Source: Camarhynchus parvulus (Eukaryota; Chordata; Aves; Passeriformes; Thraupidae). From it: DNA of 64,000 nt. The translations under genes and the position numbers were made by a program. Numbering within the stretch: the first letter of the stretch is position 1; every line of letters begins with the position of its first letter. The notes under the pieces were generated by a model. It made no database searches. It was not told the DNA's origin and saw only the letters and a list, made by a program, of their open reading frames with translations. This document shows positions 13,635 to 22,710 of the stretch, piece after piece. The stretch is from contig NC_044574.1 of NCBI RefSeq assembly GCF_901933205.1, positions 22,243,733-22,307,732 on the forward strand, given 5' to 3'.

Positions 13635-13811
13635 GAAAGCTTTGCAGAAGTAAAAATGTATTATCTGGGTGTTTTTTCTGTGTCGTCATGCTTAAAGGAA
13701 ACATTTACTGTTCCAAAGGCAGGACTCTTACAATAGCTGAACGTGGATTCTAGAATCTCTTTCTGTTACCATCCAGCAACATTCAGTTCTCTGGCACCTA
13801 TGCAGTTAAAG
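13635..13811 (+). pseudogene. DTHD1: DTHD1 relic, 59-codon ZU5-like exon with in-frame stop
   Basis: Bounded by TTTAATCAG at the left and AAG|GTGAGC at the right. It is exactly 177 bases, phase 0 to phase 0. Translation gives 'VKMYYLGVFSVSSCLKETF' and, after the stop, 'VDSRISFCYHPATFSSL'. This resembles the remembered mammalian exon (VVKVYKLGIFSVVSCLK… then VDSRISLYYPPGVF). The TAG at 13734-13736 is codon 34 of the exon. Confidence 0.9.
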
Positions 13812-14656
13812 GTGAGCTTGAAATATGTGGTACTTGTTCCATAAGCCTGTTATCTGATCAGCTCTGACATGAGTATGCTAATGATGTTAAAGTGCAATCT
13901 CTTCCAATATCAGAAGTCTACAAAAAGTGGTTGCAGCTTCACATCCTGTACATGCAGATTTCCTGTCAGCTTTGTTAAAACCACATGTCAGGGATATCTT
14001 TAGCTAAAAAAGATCTATCTACCCTATCTACCCTTGTTTGATATAGTTCAGAAAATATAGTCATTTTCAATAAAGATGTGTCAACTCAAAACTTTAATTG
14101 CTTGGCCTAGTGATCAAGTTAATGGAACCATTTCTCTCACCTGACTCATTTCTCTCACAATTTCTCTCCTTGGTGCCAGCAAGTGCAACAAAAGGTTTTT
14201 ATTGTGTATTAGTCTTAGGCTGAGTAAAGTCTCAAATTCTGCTTCAGTTGCGTTTCTCCCTTTCCCCATTAAGATGTTAATTTGGAAGTATGGAGATATT
14301 AAAATTATGAAAAATACAATTAGAAAAATCTCAGAAATTTTTCAAAATCTGAGAAAGCTCATGAGTTTCAAAACTTGAACTCAAATCAGAAACAAAATAA
14401 TATAAATATTTTAAGCAATAGAAGTTCCAGGTTTTGATGACTTTCAAGCATTATTCTGAGCTTTGTATAAAGTGCTGTTACTTGGGTAAGTTTGTTTTTG
14501 GGTTAAACAGAGGAGTCTGATTCTTCTGTGATAGCATAACCAACTCCAAAAGATAAACTAATTTTGTAAAACCAATTTTTGTAAAAAAATCCAGGCATGT
14601 AATAGAAGAGTTTGGTTTTTTTGCAAGCTGATTATACAATTTCTTTCTATATGTAG

Positions 14657-14898
14657 ATCCAGCCAATTGAGCCATCAATTTCAGCATTGAAAGCAAGACA
14701 TGATATGTATCACTCAGTGATATCTATGAGTGCACTGGTTCATGTCCAACATCCTTCATCCCAACCTTTTAACAGCTCAGTCACTATTACTCTACCCTGT
14801 CCTCCAAACCCAGACAAAAAAAGGCAAGGTGATGAGACAGAACATGCAAGAGCTATTGGTGCTACAGTAAAGAGGGTTGCTGCAGCATAGCATCCTCA
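14657..14898 (+). pseudogene. DTHD1: DTHD1 relic, ZU5-like exon with stop near its end
   Basis: Acceptor TATATGTAG, donor CTCA|GTAAGA. It opens in phase 0 with IQPIEPS and contains 'VISMSALVHVQHPSSQPF' and 'TLPCPPNPDKKRQGDE'. These match the family (IQPVDPS…STSPLIHIQHPSTYPF in mammals, from memory). A TAG at 14888-14890 comes three codons before the donor. The exon leaves two bases, completed by the first base of the next exon. Confidence 0.9.
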
Positions 14899-15710
14899 GT
14901 AAGACCCTCACTTCAAATTCACCATTTTTTAAAACATCAAAATCAATGATTTTTAACAGTTTTTGGTTTATGATTTCTTGTATTAAAACTATGTTTGTTC
15001 TTTAATATAGACTGCAATACCTATGGGCTTTATTAGAAACACTAGAGCAAGCTCTCTAAATTTTCATGCTATAGTTTTCATGCTATAGTTTAAATTTTAA
15101 GAAAAATTAATACAGTATTTGATGTTTATTCTTTAAATATGGTGACCACTACATTTCTATCAGGAGTCAGAATGAAGACTGTATGAAGTTTTTTCACCAA
15201 TAAATATTCAGACATGTTCACCAAATTCAAAAATTGAACACAAAGAATAGACATGACTTAGAGCTGCTGTGTTCATTACACACCAAGTTGATTTGAGTCT
15301 GACCTTTGAATTTTTTCATCTCTACTTCTACACATTTCAATGGCTGCCTGAATCAAAATGCATGGCACAATGGTTTATAGTAGGTCAATTTTATGCACTA
15401 GATAAAAGTCCAGATTTTTCCAAAGTATGCAGTACAATATTTCTAAAACTTTTTGGCATGTCTTAAAAAAGCATTTAAACATGGAGACTCCTGAAAAAAA
15501 AATCTCTATGCTTCAGCAGCTTCTGGAGAATTGAAGAAAAAAAATCTCTAAATAATTTTATCATTCACATACTCTGAAGTATCTCTCCAGATACAGATTT
15601 TAAGCAAGGTGGGTAAACCAGAAAAAGTCATCAAGGATAGCAGAGGGGAAAACAGCTACAAACACAAGCTTACTCTTTCTGCAGAACTATTTTTATGTTA
15701 TTTTTTCTAG

Positions 15711-15893
15711 AATTATTTGGCTTTCCAGGGCTGTGAGCACTTCTGTGAGAAAAAGTCAGGACAATCTCAGTGATACTTTGAAATTATTAGGTCATGAAAA
15801 CAAAGAAAAGTGGTGGAAGGTGTTTGAGGATGTTATTATCCAGAATGCACAGAATGGGCTTGTATCTTTTGAACTAAATGAGCATTTAGAAAG
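15711..15893 (+). pseudogene. DTHD1: DTHD1 relic, open exon
   Basis: Acceptor TTTTTTCTAG, donor GAAAG|GTAATG. No stop or frameshift lies within it. Translation includes 'SQDNLSDTLKLLGHENKEK' and 'AQNGLVSFELNEHLE', matching the family stretch ending in SVELYEHLER as remembered. Phase 2 at both ends agrees with the flanking exons. Confidence 0.88.
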
Positions 15894-16483
15894 GTAATGT
15901 ATGAATAATTTAACAGAATTTTATTCACTGAAATATTTAGTTCAGTGTTTACAAATAAGTGGAAATTAGTAGGGTTAAGAAATCATCCATATTTAACCAT
16001 TAACTTGCTCCTAAATTTGCTGCTCATAAGTACAAAAAAAACAATCTTTTTCATTTATAGAATGTACACAATGTAGTACATAGAACCTTGAAAAAGGAAA
16101 TGCAGATATCAGTCTTATTGGCAAATGTGATTTAGCTCTCTAACTAAAAAGGAATAATTTTGTTTTGAATTCTTATTATGAAACATTATCTTACTTTCAT
16201 GTAAAGTTCATGTGTATTTGAAATCATACCTACATAGTCAACATACTTTACACTACAAACACAAGCAGATTTCCACCTTTTCATGTGTTGGAAACAAGGC
16301 TGAAAAGAAGGTAGCAAAAGTTTCCTTGGAGACTGAGCCCCATATAATTTTTAAGAAAAAATTATTAGCAGTTGATAAATTATTTAAAATAAAGCTTTTA
16401 AAATTGATTTTCTTTCCTTTTATTTTTTTTTTACCTTACTACAGCTTTGTGGTCATTTGCCTTGTGTTCCTTTTTGAAAACAG

Positions 16484-16736
16484 GTATCTTCTCTTTGCTC
16501 AGGCTCTGGAAGAAGCTCTCCATAGCATAATGACTAACGTGATACTGTATCACATTAGAAAAGAGAAAACCCATATAAAATAGTAGTTTTGCTGTCTACA
16601 TCCAGAGAATTGACCAATGAACTTCAAAGTCTCCATGAGGAGGGTTATTTTGGTCCCCCAGAACCTATACAGCACTTCCCATTAAGATAAGGACAGCAGA
16701 TTCATTTTAGATTTAGAGGAAATATTTCTGCTTCAG
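16484..16736 (+). pseudogene. DTHD1: DTHD1 relic, shortened and frameshifted exon
   Basis: Acceptor GAAAACAG, donor TTCAG|GTAAGG. It starts with YLLFAQALEEAL in the expected phase and hits a stop at 16581-16583. An indel within 16556-16583 moves the coding sense to the frame with 'SLHEEGYFGPPEPIQHF', which carries a TAA at 16688-16690 and ends GNISAS. Compared with remembered mammalian sequence, about 14 codons are missing near the left end. Confidence 0.88.
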
Positions 16737-17944
16737 GTAAGGCAGTTAATTCATGCAAGGGTATGAACATTATCAATTACCTCATCTGTTAAAAAACACT
16801 GTATAGGAACACATGTAGATTGAAGTTACAGTACATTTAGTGTGTAATGTTAGTTTATTTCAGTGTTCTGTTTCTTGTCAAAGAAAGGAATGTTGAGCTT
16901 AATGGGAAACTGTTCCAACTGTAAAGATGTACAACCTGAACAAGCTCCTGAGCAATGTGCTCTAGGTGACCCAGCTTTGAGCAGGAGAGTTGGACAAGAT
17001 GATCTCTTAAATCCCTGTGAATTCTGTGAAACCTGGTTCCTCAGAAACACATGGTATTTTAAGAATTATTTTTAAAGGACAGGTTTCTGTCTGCTGCTTT
17101 GGTCAAGTAAATTCACTTAGACTGAGCAAGAAACCAAGGCAAAATATTGCCTGTTGTGAGCTGCACTATGAATTGAGGTGATCAGAGAGATAGTTATGCC
17201 ATTTCTGTTAGCAGTCGAGAAAATTCCATGTAGTGGCTGCCACCATTCAAAGACTTGCTTATAGGGAAAAGAGATAAGAAGCCTCTGAAAGGTTTTCACC
17301 CTAAATTGCATATAATCTCTTCTGTCTGTCTTAGATTGAACATATAAATATGTATTTGGCCCTCTGAACATTTTGTACATAAACTGTTCCATTGAAAACT
17401 GCATGTACTCTAAAGAAAGGAAAAGAGAAGTCTCCAGATGCTCCAAGAGAAACGTCTGCTTGTATACACCAAGGACATTGTCTGTAGCTGTATCAAATAA
17501 ATGGATTTAGAAAACCTAAAAAAGCATCTATCCGTCTGCTGCCATTCATTTTGCTGTTACACATAGCTATCAATCCTGAATAACCAGAAAGCATATACTT
17601 TTAATTCCATTCACACAACACCCCTTTATTTTTCTTCTTCTTTATGTTATGTACACACCTCCTTTTCTGTTCCTTGATTTTCAACTTGTAGCATTGCCTT
17701 CACCACTTATTCTTGAAGCCAACTATTAAAGGGCTAAGAAAGCTAGCTACAAAGATACGCCTACTACTGAAGCAGGCTGAACTCAGATGTTTAATAAATC
17801 GGAATGATAAAGAACAACCAAGGAACAATCAAATGTTATATGATTACCTTTACTTGACTCATGCTGATGAATTATTTTAGATGCCATGCATCTAAATACA
17901 GGATAAATTTTTTTAAAAAAAATCTTTTATTATATGGGCTGCAG

Positions 17945-18189
17945 GGAATGGAGAGGACTTCAGGAAAGTCTACAGATTGATTTTTCATTCACAAAGACAA
18001 CCAAGGCTGGAGCTCCAAATTAAAGAAGTGGATGAATTTGGTAACCACAGTTCACCTCATTACAAAGGAACAGCAGTGTTTTATAAAATTAGCAGAGAGA
18101 TGATGCCAAAGAAATGGGAACAAACCTTACCATATAATGAATATCAACACCAGTCACCACTGTGCAAATTAGCATTAACATTGCCAAAG
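17945..18189 (+). pseudogene. DTHD1: DTHD1 relic, open exon with conserved core
   Basis: Acceptor GGGCTGCAG, donor AAG|GTGCAC. The translation is open and includes 'VYRLIFHSQRQPRLELQIK' followed by 'EVDEFGNHSSPHYKGTAV'. This is the best-preserved part of the relic and the strongest anchor for the DTHD1 call. Phase 1 in and phase 0 out agree with the neighbours. Confidence 0.92.
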
Positions 18190-18211
18190 GTGCACTTCTC
18201 ACTTGATAATA

Positions 18212-18525
18212 TGTTGTCATTATAGTGCAAGAGTTCTATTATCATTACATTGCAAGGGTTCCATACTGCTAGAGTTTCACACCTCCTTGATCTTTCTGAT
18301 AGGTAGCTCCTCTAGGCACTGACTCTTCCTTGTCTTCACAGCAGCCAACTGAATCCAATTCCCCTCAACCAACCAATCCACTCCTTTATAACAGTCTTCT
18401 TATTGGCTGCAGCTGTGGCCTGTTAAAATCGGGCCTGTTCCTAATCCTTAATAATTAGCTCAGCTGCAACTCTTATAGCATACATTCTATACTTCCTTTA
18501 TTTACTTATATTCTATCCCCCTACA
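18212..18525 (-). mobile_element. solo LTR (class II-like), in DTHD1 relic intron
   Basis: A 314-bp element running TGTTG…CTACA, flanked by ATAATA on both sides (18206-18211 and 18526-18531). Read on the minus strand it begins TGTAGGGGG and has a CCAAT box (complement of 18402-18406) and a TATAAA (complement of 18385-18390) about 15 bases further on. Minus is therefore the likely sense strand. A 6-bp duplication is usual for class II (beta-like) endogenous retroviruses. The duplicated word is low-complexity, so the boundary is slightly less certain than for the other LTRs. No internal viral genes are present. Confidence 0.7.
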
Positions 18526-20502
18526 ATAATATTAGACACATTTCCCTTTCTGCCTTACCTTTCATTTATTAGAAAAAGGATCTTGGTTTGATTTTTGATT
18601 TACAGACAAACACAGAAGTCACTGATAGACTTCTGGTGCATCATCAATGTACAAACATTCTCAGAATTTCTCTTAGCTGTGGGGAAGGACCCATACCCAA
18701 ATATAAGCATGGAAAAAATTCTAGCAGAAAATTTTCACCCAACTACTCTCCCCACCTGGAAGGGAGAAATTATTATGGCACTGTGAAATTATTACTGAAG
18801 TTTCAGGTGTATCATTCTTGTTTCATTGTCTTGGGAGCACAGAATTGCAAACTGTAGGATCATTAAATGGTTTGTGTAACCGGTCTTCCACCTATCACCT
18901 GATTATTCCAGTATTCCTGATTAGCCTCTGCAGTACAGTCATGTGGGCAATTATCTCCATCTCCGGTGAAAGCTCATGCCATATGAAATAATCTTTAATA
19001 TTCCTGCAATGAAATCTCATTGTAAACTTTTCAAAGAGCCTATGTACCAGCACACTATGTTGGACAAAATGCTGCCACTAAACTACTACTATCAAGTTTG
19101 CATACATTTTTATATCAAAATATCTACAGAAACACTTGGTCTAAATCTCTGGTGATAAATAGTAGCATGTTTCTCTTTTTGAATTTGTCTTTACACATTT
19201 CTCAATTTATTTTTTCCAGATGATAGTTAAAATAATCTGGAATGTCTGATTTTGGTTGTGACAAAGACAGATGGAGTCTTTTTAAGGTGACCATTCTGAC
19301 TACTACATTTTCACTCATTTCTGTAAAATTCCCATCTAAATTTCTACTGTGAAGAAGGCAATAACTGTACAATCATAACCCATTTTCTATATGTATATGC
19401 CTTCATTATCCACTTACAAATATATTGCTGACAGTGGTCAAAATACTGTTTGTTTACTTTGTATGCAAACATTCATATCAGTTTTTACTTTAAACATATA
19501 TTTCTACAGAATTAATCTGATTTTCACTAATGATTCATTTTATGGTGCTTTTCTTTCCTCAGCAACAGAAAACACCTGCTCCTCTAACGTATTTTGTTCA
19601 ACACAAGTCAGATACAGTGCATTAGGTTTTGATGTCAAGTATGTGTGTGTATATTTACTGATTTCAAAGATTTTGTATTTATGTGACACAGTGGGCTAAG
19701 GAGGTAAAAGATTAATTTCTCCTTTTCTGTCTGTCCTGTTTAATATGCTACTAGAGTCTGGTCATGTCTGAGAGGTCCATTTGACATAGCACATCAATGT
19801 TACTGGCTGGGAATGCTTTGCAAAAATAGATTGCTGTAATACATATAGACATTATGAAATTACTATTCTGCTGAAGTTTTATGTCTAATGACTGTCTAAC
19901 AGCAGAATAGCATGTTATTCCCTGCTTCAGAAAGGCAGTTGCATGGCTAATTGAAGGGCCTTCCAGACTAGAAAACTGCTTTGACTGCTAAGAGTATTTT
20001 ACTTAATCTGTCAACCAGAACAGCAGGACCACATGCCAGTGCAGCTGAACCATGGGTGAATTTAGCACTTCACCACAGACACTTAATCTTTAAAGGCAAT
20101 TTATTGGTTTAAATCTAATGCATTGTATATTATTACACTATTTTTAGACAATAATGATTTTCAATTCTTATAATTTTTACTACTATTTTAACATTAAGTA
20201 GCATGAAGTGGTTCCGATTAAAGTCAATGCATGGGTAATTGAGTTCATCTACAATAACTCTGAAAATCTAACACAGACCTTTGAGGTGGTAAATTTTCAT
20301 TAATGGATGAAAAAAGTTTAAGTACAAATGCATCATTAGACAAAGCGAAAGCTGAGTCTTGGAAGAAAAGCAACGCCCCCTTCTGGAAGAGCTTTATATT
20401 CCCTTTACTCTGAAAGATTTTAGTCATGTCATTCTATCTTCACACTGGGGCGTATGCAATGACAGAATTGCTGTAGAATCATGCAAAACGAGGCAGATTC
20501 AG

Positions 20503-20600
20503 ATCACAGAATCATGGAATAACTTGGGTTGGAAGGGTCCTTTATAGGTGTCCCAGTCCAAGCTCCAAGGTCTCCAGAGCAGTACAGCACAGGATGGTTT
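20503..20600 (-). mobile_element. CR1 LINE 3'-end fragment
   Basis: The + strand shows ATCACAGAATCATGGAATAA followed by GGGTTGGAAGGGTCC, the reverse complement of the CR1 terminus. The clear match fades after about 100 bases, where the hairpin cluster begins. Confidence 0.8.
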
Positions 20601-20601
20601 T

Positions 20602-20709
20602 GCACTGCCATGCAGTGCGTAATGTGCGCATCCTGTGGATGCACAGTCATCCTCCCAGGATGACTGTGTACGGACCTGATGTGTACATCACAGCCTGTGT
20701 ACAGGCTGT
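20602..20709. repeat. cluster of five consecutive short hairpins
   Basis: Inverted repeats follow one another: arms 20602-20608/20612-20618 (7 bp), 20628-20633/20637-20642 (6 bp), 20642-20653/20657-20668 (12 bp), 20677-20682/20685-20690 (6 bp) and 20690-20698/20701-20709 (9 bp). Loops are 2-3 bases. All five arm pairs are perfect; hairpins 2/3 and 4/5 each share one base at their junction. The block lies directly beside a CR1 3' end in an intron of the DTHD1 relic. No known element was recognised. Confidence 0.75.
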
Positions 20710-21803
20710 TTAATTCACAATAGGTAATGCTTATGAATATATTGACCTTATGGCTGTGCAGGTCAGTACGTTTGAGACACTCCAAATATTGAACAATATT
20801 TAAAGCCTGTGTTATAGAAGTGATTAAGATAAGCTCCATAATGCTCAGTATATCAGAAAGAAAACAATAACTTTTCCAGTCCGAGTTTCATGTTCTTAAT
20901 TCCCAAATGAAAAACAGAAGATCAGTGAATAAACCTCAGGCAAATTTGCTTGGGAGAGCTGTGAATAAACAGCCAGGTAATACAAGTGAATGTGCATGAC
21001 AAAAGTAACATGGGCATTGAAAGAGGATAATTTCATTTTCAAACAAAAAAATCTGAATTTCACTTCATACAAACTAGTCTCTCTTTGTGCTCAGTGCTTA
21101 TGTAAGTAATTTCTTGTTCTATATGCAGTAGGAAACAACACTAAAGCCCAGAAGACTTTCATCTTTCTCAGCCATAGGTAAAACAGGACAAAGTATTTTT
21201 TCTTTCTCTCCAATGTTTAGAGAAGAAAGAGGAACAACTCTCTACTTTCTCATGGAACTTAGCTTTTGAATTCTGATGATTTTTCATGATGATTTATTAA
21301 AAGATGAACTATGTAAAATGAATAACTATAGCTACAAATACAGTGTGGTTACCTGACCTCACAACTATTGCATAACTAGAAATTGTTCTTTTCCTTGAAA
21401 GGAAGGCAAAGCTAATGCAGTATTCAAAATTAGAATCTGTAACATCTAGGAAGGTTCTATACAGATTTTCTATACAGCCAGTTTATATATATCACTTATG
21501 GCACAATGCTATTAATCAAATATTTGTAAAGTTGCATGAAGGATGAACTTTTTATAAGAGATAATAAACACCCACTTGATAGATGAAAATTTTGTTAATT
21601 TCTTTATTTTAATAGCTATATACTGTTTTATACCTGTTGACGGTGTTGTTTTTAATAATGACAAAAATATTCTATGTAAGTAGAAAAAATTTAAAATGCT
21701 TAGAGTTGAACCCCCAAGATTTTACTTCAATCCACTCCCAAATCATATGACTCACCTCTCCCTCATCATCGTTTCTCTTTCCTCAACACATTTTCTTTAA
21801 AAG

Positions 21804-21861
21804 CATGAAAAATTGATCCACCATCCACGAAGAACAAAAAGAATTTTTTCTGATTCATCAG
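21804..21861 (+). pseudogene. DTHD1: DTHD1 relic, 58-base exon
   Basis: Acceptor TTCTTTAAAAG, donor TCAG|GTAAGA. The 19 codons read HEKLIHHPRRTKRIFSDSS, comparable to remembered mammalian KKLINCPPQSTKRVSKDPV at the same place. The exon is open. Phase 0 in and phase 1 out fit the exons on either side, which supports it despite its size. Confidence 0.8.
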
Positions 21862-22422
21862 GTAAGAAAACAACCATTAAATTAATATCAATATAAAAAA
21901 GACCTATGCTTGCTATTTTTTTTTTTTTTAATTCCAGGGCTTGTTTCAGCTGTTACTGACACTTGAAAATGCCATATTCAGAAAGGAAACAGTTAATATG
22001 TTAAGAGATAGTCAAAGGAAAAGAGATCTGTTTACCAGGAAATGCAACAGCTCTTGTTGTGGTGGGATGCTTGAACAGCATATAGTTTTGTGTATAAGGA
22101 AATCCAGTTTGTACTGGAAAGCTCCAGTATAATTGATGAATCAGTTGCAGTAAATACTGAAACAATTTTATTTTATTGCTAACTTTCCCCATTCAGTTAT
22201 TAAAATTATAGATCATTGCTGAATCTGCTCTTGACTAAATTCAACTTGTACTGCGGAGCAGTTACCAAAAATGGCATTGGAAATGATATGAGATGATGTT
22301 TCCACCAAAGTATAAAAGACTCCCTATTTAGCTGGAGAGTTTAGCTACCGAGCCTCCAGCTTTAAAAAGCTTTTCAAAAAAAAGGAAGATTTATTCTTAC
22401 TTCACTAATTTTTGCCCTTCAG

Positions 22423-22710
22423 AGGCCCTTTGGGACAAGTTGCTGTTCTGGCTTGCACAAGAGCTTGCAGAAGATAATACATCATTGTTTGCTTTATGTT
22501 TACCTGTTCTACAGTGTGCTTTAGCTTGTTAGGCTGAAATGCCCTGATAATTTAACACACCAGATGTATGAGCTGCTTTGCTGCTGGAAAAAGACCCTTC
22601 CAAAGTCAACTGATAAACAGCAGCTCTTGTCTCCATATTTGCAGAAGAGTAGCAGAAGTGATCTTTTAGAAGAACTTCATTTAAAGTCGCAAAATAAGGT
22701 GTTCACCTGA
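22423..22710 (+). pseudogene. DTHD1: DTHD1 relic, terminal exon with death domain
   Basis: Acceptor TTTTGCCCTTCAG. The first frame reads 'ALWDKLLFWLAQELAED', the start of the death domain, and stops at 22530-22532. An indel within 22525-22532 moves the sense one frame over to 'RLKCPDNLTHQMYELLCCW' and 'LLSPYLQKSSRSDLLEEL', ending NKVFT and a TGA at 22708-22710. The tryptophan and leucine pattern is that of a six-helix death domain. In the living family this domain mediates protein-protein contact. Confidence 0.92.

Larger units (their letters stand above)
18190..21803 (+). other. intron of DTHD1 relic with LTR and CR1 insertions
   Basis: A 3.6-kb intron that holds a solo LTR 22 bp after its donor, and a minus-strand CR1 end followed by the hairpin cluster at 20.6 kb. 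The frame at 18588-18857 has no family motif and no fitting splice sites, so it was not taken as an exon. Confidence 0.55.
7215..22710 (+). pseudogene. DTHD1: DTHD1 (death domain containing 1), unprocessed pseudogene
   Basis: Ten exon relics lie in order on the + strand: 7215-7596, 11402-~12204, 12661-12988, 13635-13811, 14657-14898, 15711-15893, 16484-16736, 17945-18189, 21804-21861 and 22423-22710. Conceptual translation follows the DTHD1 family layout: a charged Ser/Lys/Glu-rich N-terminal part, ZU5-like segments, a region with 'LHEEGYFGPPEP' and 'LELQIKEVDEFGN', and a C-terminal death domain. Introns are retained and testable phases agree, so it is not a retrocopy. Frameshifts occur in the exons at 11402 (two), 12661, 16484 and 22423. 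In-frame stops lie at 12977-12979, 13734-13736, 14888-14890 and 16688-16690. In mammals the gene encodes a ZU5/death-domain protein of poorly known role. The loss looks old and multi-hit, so it is unlikely to be explained only by assembly errors. The family call comes from memory of mammalian sequence. Confidence 0.88.

Noticed and set aside
16212..16583. 123-codon frame as a single gene
   Set aside because: Its left two thirds is intron; only the part after 16484 is exon sequence of the DTHD1 relic.
18588..18857. 89-codon frame as a further DTHD1 exon
   Set aside because: No similarity to the family and no fitting splice sites or phase; the missing segment is supplied by 21804-21861.
20602..20709. 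CRISPR-like array or tRNA cluster
   Set aside because: The hairpins have unrelated sequences, no equal repeats and spacers, and no cloverleaf; the context is a vertebrate intron.
7215..22710. Intact, functional DTHD1 gene
   Set aside because: Independent frameshifts and stops in at least five exons; no choice of splice sites restores one frame.
7215..22710. Processed (retroposed) pseudogene
   Set aside because: Introns of 0.5-3.8 kb with proper splice signals are retained, and there is no poly-A tail or flanking duplication.
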